This document shows positions 1 through 7,537 of a stretch of 64,000 bases of DNA, piece after piece; the first letter of the stretch is position 1; the number at the start of each line of letters is the position of its first letter. The notes under the pieces are model-generated. The model was given only the letters and a program-made list of their open reading frames with translations, was not told the DNA's origin and did not search any database. Source of the stretch: Vibrio hyugaensis (GTDB taxonomy: Bacteria; Pseudomonadota; Gammaproteobacteria; Enterobacterales; Vibrionaceae); NCBI RefSeq assembly GCF_002906655.1, contig NZ_CP025795.1, positions 248,001 to 312,000 of the forward strand, written 5' to 3'. A program made the translations under genes and the position numbers.

Positions 1-315
1 TATTAATCATAATTTACTTTCCTTTGAATGTTTTAAGCTGAGCTGTTGTTGCTTTCGGAAAGTATATTCTCATCGGAGTGTGTTTAAGGAAAATCGCTTG
101 TAACTATCCTATTGATAGCCATTTCCTATTTCACTTGATAGGCATATCCGATGTAAGCGGGTTTGCTTTGATAGGTTTTATTGAAGATGAAGGCAGATTA
201 GCAATAGAGAATAGCGATGATGACCTTGAGTGGAGCGTCTGGATAAGATCAAAAGAGCCTGCATCTTGGCAGGTTCTTTCTAATAGGAAGTGGGGAAGCT
301 AATGCTTCTATTTTG
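1..315. other. Intergenic stretch with no convincing gene
   Basis: I see no supported gene here. A 74-codon open frame at 78-302 has no recognisable family and no good ribosome-binding site, and its 3' part contains the terminator-like hairpin at 252-279, so I treat it as non-coding. The stretch probably holds the 3' flank of a gene lying before the window. Confidence 0.5.
252..279 (+). terminator. Rho-independent terminator-like hairpin
   Basis: Arms AAAGAGCCTGC and GCAGGTTCTTT pair around a 6-base loop, with one G-U pair, and are followed by a short T-rich tail (TTCTTTCT). No upstream gene is visible within the window. Confidence 0.5.
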
Positions 316-742
316 TTAGCTCAGATTGTCGAGCACTTTGCCACACAACTTCTTCAGCATGATCATTTCATCCAGCTCCAATGTGATTTTGCACATCATG
401 GCGTTTGGCACTGATTTGGCTTGCTCTTTAAGATCACGACCTTGCTCTGTTAGATTGAGTACACGAACGCGTTCATCGGTTTCACTGCGACCACGCTCCA
501 TCCACATAGCCTTTTGCTTCTAAGCGTTTAAGCAGCGGTGTGAGTGTGCCTGAGTCCAAATGAAGTTGTGACCCCAATTCTTTAACGCTGGCTCCGTCTT
601 TCTCCCACAACACCATCATCACTAAGTATTGTGAGTAGGTCAGATCAAGCTCGTCCAACAATGGACGGTAAGCTCGGATCACCGCATTTGCTGCACTATA
701 CAGCGGGAAGCAAACTTGGTTTTCTCGATCTAGAGCTGTCAT
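316..742 (-). pseudogene. ohrR: Frameshifted OhrR-type MarR-family regulator
   Basis: Two overlapping frames together spell an OhrR/MarR repressor, the thiol-based sensor of organic hydroperoxides that represses ohr. The first frame, from ATG at 742, gives a typical OhrR N-terminus: [13 protein letters not shown] with the redox-sensing Cys region, then [18 protein letters not shown] and the winged-helix motif LDSGTLTPLLKRLEAKGYV. It then runs into a stop. The remainder (RSETDERVRVLNLTEQG to the end at 316) is in another frame. One extra G at about 498/499 explains the break: removing it restores YVDERGRSETDER. The 5' end abuts, and overlaps by about 18 bp, a remnant of ohr on the other strand, so the original divergent promoter region appears deleted. 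A sequencing error cannot be excluded for the single-base change. Confidence 0.8.
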
Positions 743-882
743 ACTCGAAGGAAATGGGCGGCACAGGTGCAGCAACTAACCCAGAGCAGCTTTTTGCAGC
801 GGGCTATTCGGCGTGTTTTTCTAACGCTATTTTACACGTAGCACGTGAAGGTAAAGTAAGCCTTAAAAGTGCGCCTGTCTCT
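724..882 (+). pseudogene. ohr: Fragment of organic hydroperoxide resistance gene ohr
   Basis: The frame reads [15 protein letters not shown], then [19 protein letters not shown] and [16 protein letters not shown]. This is the centre of an Ohr peroxidase (OsmC fold) including the first catalytic cysteine (in GYSACF). A full Ohr is about 140 residues. The first ~25-30 residues are missing, the second catalytic Cys (normally in a VCPYSNATRGN-like motif) is absent, and the frame stops at 883 just inside the Tn5-end-like palindrome. The remnant cannot encode a working enzyme. Upstream it runs directly into the start of the broken ohrR gene. Confidence 0.8.
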
Positions 883-911
883 TGATCACTAGACTTGTGA
901 TCAAGAGACAG
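875..911. repeat. Palindrome made of two Tn5/IS50-like inside ends
   Basis: Perfect 17-bp arms (GCCTGTCTCTTGATCAC at 873-889 and its complement at 897-913) flank a 7-bp spacer. From position 875 inward, and from 911 inward on the other strand, the sequence matches the first 14 bases of the IS50/Tn5 inside end (CTGTCTCTTGATCA), known from the family. No transposase lies between the ends. I read this as the scar or minimal remnant of an IS4/IS50-family element. It sits exactly where ohr is truncated. No 9-bp target duplication is visible around it. Confidence 0.55.
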
Positions 912-932
912 GCAACGATGCAGGCTTTTGGT

Positions 933-1832
933 TTATTTGATGGCGGTGCAGAAGCTAACGTCTGCATGGTGCGTTTGTGGGTCGAAGCTGTGGTAGAGCT
1001 CAAAGCAAGGACGGTCGTCGTTCTCAATACCGGATTTAATCACCTTGCTCATGACATCATCCCACGCTTTTGAGTATTGGCTCGGGTCGGTAATGTGCTG
1101 GCGCATCACCGCATATTGACCGCCGGGGAAGTCCTGCAGCTCAATGCCTTTCGGTACTTCCGTATCTTCTGGCACCATTAGACAGATGTCAGTACGACAC
1201 TTCTCGTCTGGCGTAATTTCCGGGTTGTCATGGTAGATGAAGATGCAGGTATTGCCCGCCAAACCTTTCATTCCTGCCCATTGATACAAGCGACCTGATG
1301 GCTCTTCATAGCCTTGGCCGTAAGGGCCGTTTACGCGAATGTAAGCCAGTTTTGCTTTTTCAAAGTTTTGCGTTTCCATTGTCGTGCTCCATTTGGTGAG
1401 TTCAGAGCCAGTATATGAATCGCTTGGTGTTACTTCGTTTCCATTCTTGCGCAACGTGTGTCCAATCTTGCTGTTTCGTGCTAATTCAGAAAACTGCTGG
1501 TAGTTTTCGCAGTCACGAAAGGCTGTAGGTGTGACGCCATAATGTTGTTTGAAGGCTTTGGCTAAGCTCTGTGAGCTAGAAAATCCGTACTCTAGGGCAA
1601 TGTTCAATACCGGTTGCTTGGATTTGAATAAGTCATCGGCGGCGGCTTCTAGACGTAAACGTCGAATGAAATCGGCCAATGTCTCGCCTTGCACGGCTTT
1701 GAAGGTGCGATGAAAGTGATAAGGGGAAAGGTTTGCCAGCGCAGCCACTTCTGGCAGGTTGAGTGGTTCATTAAAGTGTTGTTCTAAATAACGAATCACA
1801 GGAACCAGTCGTTGGTGGTAATCGACGCGCAT
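933..1832 (-). CDS. AraC-family regulator with GyrI-like effector domain
   Basis: A 299-residue predicted cytoplasmic regulator. Residues ~5-105 form the double helix-turn-helix AraC domain (NLPEVAALANLSPYHFHRTF, then a second HTH ending ALEYGFSSSQSLAKAFKQHYGVTPTAFR). Residues ~140-299 form a GyrI-like/SOUL-fold effector domain (AKLAYIRVNGPYG; CLMVPEDTEVPKGIELQDFPGGQYAV). This SoxS/Rob-like plan usually senses small lipophilic or drug-like molecules. ATG at 1832 is preceded by AAGGAA at suitable spacing. The 3' end lies only ~20 bp from the Tn5-like palindrome. No divergent target is obvious beyond the next AraC gene, which starts 185 bp away. Confidence 0.85.
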   Translation of the reverse strand: MRVDYHQRLVPVIRYLEQHFNEPLNLPEVAALANLSPYHFHRTFKAVQGETLADFIRRLRLEAAADDLFKSKQPVLNIALEYGFSSSQSLAKAFKQHYGVTPTAFRDCENYQQFSELARNSKIGHTLRKNGNEVTPSDSYTGSELTKWSTTMETQNFEKAKLAYIRVNGPYGQGYEEPSGRLYQWAGMKGLAGNTCIFIYHDNPEITPDEKCRTDICLMVPEDTEVPKGIELQDFPGGQYAVMRQHITDPSQYSKAWDDVMSKVIKSGIENDDRPCFELYHSFDPQTHHADVSFCTAIK

Positions 1833-2016
1833 CGTGGTATTTCCTTGTTCTGTTCAGCTTGTTTTCTCTGCTCAAAGCCTACCGTAATCCAACAAGCTTG
1901 CAAGGGAGCAGGGTGAGAAATGCGTGGCGAGATTAGCGTCAATCAGTCACACTTAACGAGCAGATGTTTAAGCAAAAACGTTGCGCTTATTATCTTTACT
2001 AACCGCTAGGACAATC

Positions 2017-2886
2017 ATGATAGCTTGGAAACAGTCTCTGCCAGAGTACGAATGGCTCATTCATCAAGTTTGGTACTTGGAAGTGCCAGAGGGTGAAGTC
2101 ATTGACCCCAAGCCGCACCTTATTCCAAACCCGCGTGCTCATTTACTCTTTACGCCACCAGAGCAAGGCTACAGCTATGACACGGGAGACACAAAGCTTG
2201 CTGGCAAAGGCTGCCACTTATTAACGGCCAACGAACATTTGCTGTTGTTGGAAGATATGGCTCCCATCAAACGTATTGGTATCACCTTTCGCCCAGGGGG
2301 TTTGCATGCCATTGAGTCACTGTTTAGTGATGCATCCCAAGTCGCCGCAATTAACCAATGCGAATGGTTTGATTGGCTTAACACTGCGTTTGATGAGCGA
2401 TTTCAACAAGGTTTATGGCAACTAGAGTTAGAGTTGCAAGATTCACCGCAATGTTTGCTTGGCTATATCAAGCGACATTTAGATGCGTTAGATATTGAAC
2501 CTTGTCGTACCAAACCGTTTTTGGTGTCGCAAAAAGCGGTGTCCGTGATGGATGCTCAAGCACTACTTTCACCCGAGTTAGCGATGGATATTGATGAGAT
2601 CGCCAAACAGTGCGCCTGTTCTCGCAGAACGCTTGAGCGCAGTTTCAAGCAAGTGGTGGGGTTGAGCGTTAAGCAGTATCAACAAATGGCACGTCTGGAG
2701 CAGATGATTTTGACGCTCTACAAGCAACAAGAAGCGATTGATTGGGCGAGCTTCTCACAGCAATTTGGTTTCAGTGACCAATCGCATTTGATTCGTACCC
2801 TCAAACAGCAGCTAAGAAAAACGCCGAGCAAGTACTTGAAAAAGCGTGACTTAACCATCGATATCTATGGCGATTTTGAGTTGTAA
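2017..2886 (+). CDS. AraC-family transcriptional regulator
   Basis: 289 residues. The N-terminal ~150 residues (WLIHQVWYLEVPEG, PHLIPNPRAHLLFTPP, ITFRPGGLHAI) resemble the ligand-sensing beta-rich domain of AraC regulators of the DUF6597 type. The C-terminal ~100 residues are the DNA-binding domain (MDIDEIAKQCACSRRTLERSF and WASFSQQFGFSDQSHLIRTLK). ATG 2017 is chosen because AGGAC precedes it with good spacing; the in-frame TTG at 1981 has no such site. The gene is divergent from the AraC/GyrI gene, so the 184-bp gap probably carries both promoters. Target genes are unknown. Confidence 0.82.
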   Translation: MIAWKQSLPEYEWLIHQVWYLEVPEGEVIDPKPHLIPNPRAHLLFTPPEQGYSYDTGDTKLAGKGCHLLTANEHLLLLEDMAPIKRIGITFRPGGLHAIESLFSDASQVAAINQCEWFDWLNTAFDERFQQGLWQLELELQDSPQCLLGYIKRHLDALDIEPCRTKPFLVSQKAVSVMDAQALLSPELAMDIDEIAKQCACSRRTLERSFKQVVGLSVKQYQQMARLEQMILTLYKQQEAIDWASFSQQFGFSDQSHLIRTLKQQLRKTPSKYLKKRDLTIDIYGDFEL

Positions 2887-2977
2887 TATGTTGCTATTCA
2901 GCCAGAAAGTTGTCGCAAAAATCCAATTTTTCTCTTATCCGCTGGGCTACTATTTTCAGCAGATAACGAGGTAACAC

Positions 2978-3565
2978 ATGTCATTTCAAACACTAAAACA
3001 AGGCGAAGCCATCCCATTTAACGAATCGTTGACTATCCAACTGATTCAAGGCTCTGATCTACAAGATATTATCAATATGCTGAACGACGATCAGGTCAAT
3101 CAGTATCTGTTCTTCGCACCTGCTGACAACAGCTTGTTTGAAGGTTTCTTTGGACCAATCATCGAGAGTACGGCACAAGCGATTAAAGACGGAGTTTGGG
3201 CGGACAGCCCGACGTTCGTCATTCGCGATCACCTAGGCAAGTACATGGGGATGTGCGCCGTCACATCTGTGATGTTCTTAGCGGGTAACTACGAAGTAGG
3301 CTATCAACTGCCAGTTTGTGCTTGGGGTAAAGGTGTTGCAACCCGTGCTTGCCAAATGATGACGGAGATTGGATTTACCGAGCTAAACGCACATAAAGTT
3401 AGTGCTGATTGCTACGGGTCTAATGCTGGGTCTTACAAGACTCTTGAGAAAAATGGCTTTACTCAAGAAGGCCGTCAGAAAGACTATTACAAGCTAGAGC
3501 AAGGCTTTGACGACAAGCTTTACTACGGTATGACCGCAGAGCAGTTTGCGTCTTTCAATCGCTAA
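2978..3565 (+). CDS. GNAT-family N-acetyltransferase (RimJ/RimL-like)
   Basis: 195 residues with the GNAT fold. The acetyl-CoA-binding region is visible as YQLPVCAWGKGVATRACQMM (~residues 109-128), followed by FTELNAHKVSADCYGSN and the C-terminal SYKTLEKNGFTQEGRQKDYY pattern typical of RimJ/RimL-type transferases. Members acetylate N-termini of ribosomal proteins or small molecules; the substrate here cannot be inferred. ATG 2978 has GAGG upstream. The gene is a single transcription unit ending in the strong terminator at 3605-3644. Confidence 0.82.
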   Translation: MSFQTLKQGEAIPFNESLTIQLIQGSDLQDIINMLNDDQVNQYLFFAPADNSLFEGFFGPIIESTAQAIKDGVWADSPTFVIRDHLGKYMGMCAVTSVMFLAGNYEVGYQLPVCAWGKGVATRACQMMTEIGFTELNAHKVSADCYGSNAGSYKTLEKNGFTQEGRQKDYYKLEQGFDDKLYYGMTAEQFASFNR

Positions 3566-3604
3566 GCGGCCGCTTAACGAAATCACTCAGCATAGTGGCT
3601 AACA

Positions 3605-3644
3605 AAAAGGCCGTTAACCCCAATACTCGGGTTAACGGCCTTTT
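3605..3644. terminator. Bidirectional rho-independent terminator
   Basis: The perfect arm AAAGGCCGTTAACCC and its complement enclose an 8-base loop, with A-run on the left and T-run on the right. It serves the GNAT gene on the + strand and the convergent DUF2999 gene on the - strand. Confidence 0.85.
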
Positions 3645-3671
3645 CTATATTCAGCACTGAACGACAAAGAT

Positions 3672-3944
3672 TTAGTTGCCTTGGTTTTGGTTTTGGCTTT
3701 GAAGCTTCTCTTTTGCTTCTTCAACCTTTGAGAAATCCAATCCCAGCTCATCTACGGCTTCTTTGATTAGCGCAGGGTTTTGCATCACTTGCGCCATCAG
3801 CATTTGCAGTTTGTCTTGTGGCAAACCTAGTTGGCTGATTGTTGCCATTGCCGCTAGAGGGTTTTGCGTCAGAGTCTGAAAAATCTCGTTGATTTGTTCG
3901 TCGCTGATATTGTTCTCTTTCAGCAGCGCAATAATCGGGTTCAT
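3672..3944 (-). CDS. DUF2999-family small protein
   Basis: 90 residues, predicted cytoplasmic and helical (MNPIIALLKENNISDEQINE, then TLTQNPLAAMATISQLGLP), ending in a Gln/Asn-rich tail (QSQNQNQGN). It matches my memory of DUF2999, a small family of marine gamma-proteobacteria with no known function. The start is well supported by AAGGAA eight bases before ATG. It is a single gene converging on the GNAT gene, with no operon partner; the next gene upstream on the same strand is the MATE pump, which ends 66 bp away. Confidence 0.7.
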   Translation of the reverse strand: MNPIIALLKENNISDEQINEIFQTLTQNPLAAMATISQLGLPQDKLQMLMAQVMQNPALIKEAVDELGLDFSKVEEAKEKLQSQNQNQGN

Positions 3945-4010
3945 CGCATTTCCTTTTAATCACAGAATGAAATAGAACCCGAGTTTATCATTTGGCTGAG
4001 CTTGGTTGAA

Positions 4011-5363
4011 CTAGGAACTGCTTACCAAGGAAGCAGTTAGCTCCATTGCGCGTTTTCGGTAGTTGAATAACATGCTCAAACTGATCACCGCGGTGAGAGT
4101 TTCTGCGAAGAGAATGCTCGCCCAAATGCCGTCTTGCGGGAAGAACTTAGGCAGTAGCAAAACACCTATAGCAACAAATACAAATCCTCGGCTCAATGAA
4201 ATCAGCGTCGCCTGCTTTGGCTTGGCAATCGCTTGGAACAGGTTGGCAATCACCATGTTCAACCCCATCAGCGGCACACCGAAGAAGTAGAACGTCAGTG
4301 CACTTGCCGCAATCGGGATTAAGTCGTTCGCGTTACCTAAGTAAATCGCCGCAATCAATGGTGCTAACAACCAGATGCCTAGAAGGAATACAGTGCCACT
4401 GCCCATGGCTGCTTTTATTCCCAGTTTTAGAATCTCATCAATGCGTTCTGGGCGACCCGCACCATGGTTAAAGCTGATGATTGGCTGACAAGCTTGCGCG
4501 ATGCCGACCATCACAAACAGTGCAAACACACCCACGTTAGTGGTTAAGCCGTAGGCAATGATGTGGCTCTCACCAAACTGCGATAGCAACACGTAGTTAA
4601 ACAACACGATAGTCATCGCCGAGGTTACTTCGATAAAGAAGGTTGGTGTGCCGATGCTCAAAATCTCTTTGGTTTTGCTCAAACCAATACCTTTTAGGCT
4701 GAGCTGCAACGAGCCTTTCTTACGCACGAAGTGGGCCAACAGAATCAGCGCAATGACTGCTTGAGCTATGGCTGTTCCGTAGGCCGCACCTTTCATTCCC
4801 ATGTTCATTTCAATGATGAACAGGTAATCAAATGCAAGGTTGGTAATTGCACCAATTGACATCGCATAGGTCGCTAATTTGGGGTTGGTGTCGTTGCGCA
4901 CGAAACAAGAGAGTACCCAAGCAAGCGAGTAAAGAACAAAGAAGGGCAGCAGCACAATGAGGTAATCATGAGCAAGCTGAGCCAAGTTGCCTGACGCCCC
5001 CATAAAGGCAATCAGTTCATCTAACCAAATCAGTGCGAAAACCACTGTGAATGTTGATAACAGAGTGGTAATCAACATGGATTGGCTGAACCACACCTGA
5101 CTGGACTCGGTGTTGCCTTTGCCAATTTCTATCGACATTTTCGCTGCGCCACCAATACCGACCATCATCGCAATGGCGGTAAAAATGGAGAACGGTGGGA
5201 TAATCAGGGCGATAGCGCCAAGACCATCCGGGCCGACACCCAAGCCAATAAATAGGGCATCCCCCATGATGAAAAGTGATTTGATCACCATTCCTGTGAG
5301 AGCTGGCCATAGATACTGATAAAAGGATTTTGAAATGGGATCAGTTTTTAGATTGATAGCCAT
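4011..5363 (-). CDS. MATE-family multidrug/cation antiporter
   Basis: 450 residues with about 12 predicted membrane helices arranged as two related bundles (first: YLWPALTGMVIKSLFIMGDA, IGLGVGPDGLGAIALIIPPF; second: IGTPTFFIEVTSAMTIVLFN, GVFALFVMVGIAQACQPIIS). The IAQACQPIISFNHGAG stretch is typical of MATE exporters, which use Na+ or H+ gradients to expel cationic drugs. It is closest in style to the DinF/VmrA-like branch, but I would not fix a symbol. The AraC-family gene 84 bp upstream on the same strand may control it. Confidence 0.85.
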   Translation of the reverse strand: MAINLKTDPISKSFYQYLWPALTGMVIKSLFIMGDALFIGLGVGPDGLGAIALIIPPFSIFTAIAMMVGIGGAAKMSIEIGKGNTESSQVWFSQSMLITTLLSTFTVVFALIWLDELIAFMGASGNLAQLAHDYLIVLLPFFVLYSLAWVLSCFVRNDTNPKLATYAMSIGAITNLAFDYLFIIEMNMGMKGAAYGTAIAQAVIALILLAHFVRKKGSLQLSLKGIGLSKTKEILSIGTPTFFIEVTSAMTIVLFNYVLLSQFGESHIIAYGLTTNVGVFALFVMVGIAQACQPIISFNHGAGRPERIDEILKLGIKAAMGSGTVFLLGIWLLAPLIAAIYLGNANDLIPIAASALTFYFFGVPLMGLNMVIANLFQAIAKPKQATLISLSRGFVFVAIGVLLLPKFFPQDGIWASILFAETLTAVISLSMLFNYRKRAMELTASLVSSS

Positions 5364-5446
5364 GGAATAGAATAATACCCGAATGTGGTGAATTTATGTT
5401 CAGGTATTATCAGTACATCCAAGGCGTACGAAAAGGGATTATCCGC

Positions 5447-6322
5447 TTATAATGTTGTACTATCTACACATCTGAGTCGAAACTCGGCAGGTGATTCACT
5501 CATCTGTTTACGATAGAAACGGCTAAAATAGGCCGGATCCTCAAAACCTAATTCAAGGGCGATGGTTTTAATAGTTTTAACAGAAAAAACCAGATCGCGA
5601 TTGGCTTCGAGCATGATGCGGTCATGAATCAGTTGGGTAACGGTTTTGCCTCGCTCAGCTTTGACGATCTCGTTAAGGCGCTTGCTGGTTAGCGCGAGCT
5701 TCGACGCATAGAACTGGCACTTTTTCTCTTCTTTGTAATGCAGGTCGATAAGCTCAACCAATTGCCCAACACGTGTATCGCGCTGTTCGCCTTTCTCGCT
5801 TGATGCTTTGGCGTAACGTAGTAAATAACGTAAAAAGCAGTTGATGAGTGACTCCACCAAGCCCCAATCACACTCCTTTTCGCCACGTTCACATTCTTCT
5901 CTGATCATATTGAACAGAGGCTCTAAGTACGGAATGCCTTCTTCACTGCAATCAATGTAAGGAGGACGGTTGCTGTGAGTAGCAAAGACGCTTTCGACCA
6001 GTTGTGTACTGCGTTTGTTGGTTTCAACAAAGCCGGGTACAAACACCAGCAAGCGGACATTGTTGCCCATAAACTCAGACAGGTGCACCTGGCCCGGTGC
6101 AATGGTGAATAAGCGATTGGTGCGGTTTTCGTATTCAACGAAATCGATGCTTTGCGTGCCTTTGTCTTCTTTACACCAAACCAATTCCCAATATTCGTGG
6201 CGATGAGGCTCAAGAAAGGGATCGTCTTGATCGTGAGAAACTTCAATCGCTCGACACGGTTCACCTAAATTGAGTCGTACTTGTCGGATTGGCAGAATCA
6301 TATCGCTCATGATGGCATCCAA
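5447..6322 (-). CDS. AraC-family transcriptional regulator with cupin sensor
   Basis: About 291 residues. The N-terminal part has a cupin-like pattern (DDPFLEPHRHEYWELVW, then FTIAPGQVHLSE), the usual ligand-binding domain of AraC regulators. The C-terminal part carries two HTH motifs (FYASKLALTSKRLNEIVKAE and IKTIALELGFEDPAYFSRFY). Starts at 6322, 6310 and 6301 are all possible; 6310 has GGA at good spacing, so the first four residues may not be real. It lies directly upstream of the MATE pump on the same strand, so a role in pump regulation is plausible but unproven. Confidence 0.85.
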   Translation of the reverse strand: MDAIMSDMILPIRQVRLNLGEPCRAIEVSHDQDDPFLEPHRHEYWELVWCKEDKGTQSIDFVEYENRTNRLFTIAPGQVHLSEFMGNNVRLLVFVPGFVETNKRSTQLVESVFATHSNRPPYIDCSEEGIPYLEPLFNMIREECERGEKECDWGLVESLINCFLRYLLRYAKASSEKGEQRDTRVGQLVELIDLHYKEEKKCQFYASKLALTSKRLNEIVKAERGKTVTQLIHDRIMLEANRDLVFSVKTIKTIALELGFEDPAYFSRFYRKQMSESPAEFRLRCVDSTTL

Positions 6323-6391
6323 TAGCTCTTAGTGGTGATGATGCCATCATTATGAATCGAATAATCAAGATTGTGCACGCTTTTCTCTTGC

Positions 6392-7537
6392 TTAATAGCC
6401 TGTAAGCTCCATGTAGCCAGTACCTGAATGTGAACCTTCAATACTTACTGGTCCTTCCCAGTACGGCACGGACAGTGGCATTTTTGCATTGGGATTGAAT
6501 GCTGAAACCGTGACTTCAATTCGCTGAGCAGGAATAGAGACTAGCCATTCGGTTGGGTAATCTCTGCCTTCGATTTGGGTTTGCTTCGTTGGTTTTAAGC
6601 GAATTTCATTTTGCTCAATCTTGATTCCCTCGCCATCTTTTTGCATCAATCGTGCGTGCGAATAGTTGGCCTGTCCGGTTTTGGAATCCCGCAATTGGAA
6701 CACCACCAAGCTGGTTTCGTCACTCAACCTTAAGGCAAACCAGTCCCAGCCTTGTTGTGAATCGAGTAAGAATTGAGAGCTCCACTCTCGGTCTATCCAA
6801 CCTTTGCCCGACACTTGATGGGTTTCGCCGTCGATCGTGACTTCACCGGAGACATCAATAAACGGTTGGCTGTAGTAATACGAAGCCACCTGACCATTGG
6901 CACTTTTGGTGCTGTAACCTTGCTCGCCTTGCTTTTGATAAGGCGCGTTGCTGGTAAGAGTCAGCGAATAGCCAAACTGTTCGGAGTTCGCATTCAATGT
7001 AGCAGGGAACAGATCGTTGGTTGAAGAAGTCCACTGCCAATCATCGAGGTAAACCCGAAATGGAGAAGTATCAACACCTGCTAGAGAGACTTGGTCACGT
7101 GACCATTTTTCATCGGCGTAATGTTTATCGGTTGTAGTGACTGCGCTGTGCGCCATATAGATTTGCTGAGTTTGCCAATCGGTTTTCTTCACGTCATCTT
7201 CGGCCGTTGGCGGCGCAGCAGCAAAGCGAAATTGTGTCCATTGAACGCCAAGTGGATTGCCATCTTCATCAATTAAGTTAGCGGTTAAGTACCACCATTC
7301 ATGACGAAAATTCGGGTGCGCTTGATGGTCTGCTGGGAAAGTGAGTTCAACTCCTTTAACTACAGGCGTGAACAACGGATTATCGGCCTGAGTTTCATTG
7401 CCGTCGATTTGATTTCCGACCTTTCTATCTCCGCCAAGTAATGCGCCCATACTTTGCTGTTTTGGTTGGGACTCTTTGCAGCCAGCAAGGACTAAAATAC
7501 TGAGTGCGAGAGCGGAAGTTTGAATGAGTGGATTCAT
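6392..7537 (-). CDS. Lipocalin-like lipoprotein, AttH / carotenoid 1,2-hydratase family
   Basis: 381 residues from ATG 7537, which overlaps the stop of the permease gene (TGATG). The lipoprotein signal is clear: SILVLAGC with Cys near residue 20. The body carries family hallmarks HPNFRHEWWYLTANL, QWTQFRFAA, YMAHSAVTT, GWIDREWSSQ, WDWFALRLSD and EGPVSIEG, as in the AttH component of AttEFGH-type ABC systems and the related hydroxyneurosporene-synthase fold. The protein is probably anchored at the periplasmic face and works with the two ABC genes upstream, perhaps handling a hydrophobic ligand. Substrate unknown. Confidence 0.82.
   Translation of the reverse strand: MNPLIQTSALALSILVLAGCKESQPKQQSMGALLGGDRKVGNQIDGNETQADNPLFTPVVKGVELTFPADHQAHPNFRHEWWYLTANLIDEDGNPLGVQWTQFRFAAAPPTAEDDVKKTDWQTQQIYMAHSAVTTTDKHYADEKWSRDQVSLAGVDTSPFRVYLDDWQWTSSTNDLFPATLNANSEQFGYSLTLTSNAPYQKQGEQGYSTKSANGQVASYYYSQPFIDVSGEVTIDGETHQVSGKGWIDREWSSQFLLDSQQGWDWFALRLSDETSLVVFQLRDSKTGQANYSHARLMQKDGEGIKIEQNEIRLKPTKQTQIEGRDYPTEWLVSIPAQRIEVTVSAFNPNAKMPLSVPYWEGPVSIEGSHSGTGYMELTGY

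Noticed and set aside
78..302. Possible small gene of 74 codons
   Set aside because: No family resemblance, no ribosome-binding site, and it contains the terminator-like hairpin at 252-279.
326..523. Open frames antisense to ohrR
   Set aside because: They shadow the OhrR reading frames, which show clear homology.
3563..3576. Perfect palindrome TAAGCGGCCGCTTA at the GNAT stop codon (NotI site)
   Set aside because: 14 bp, overlaps a coding end and has no neighbours of the same kind; probably chance rather than a cloning scar or regulatory site.
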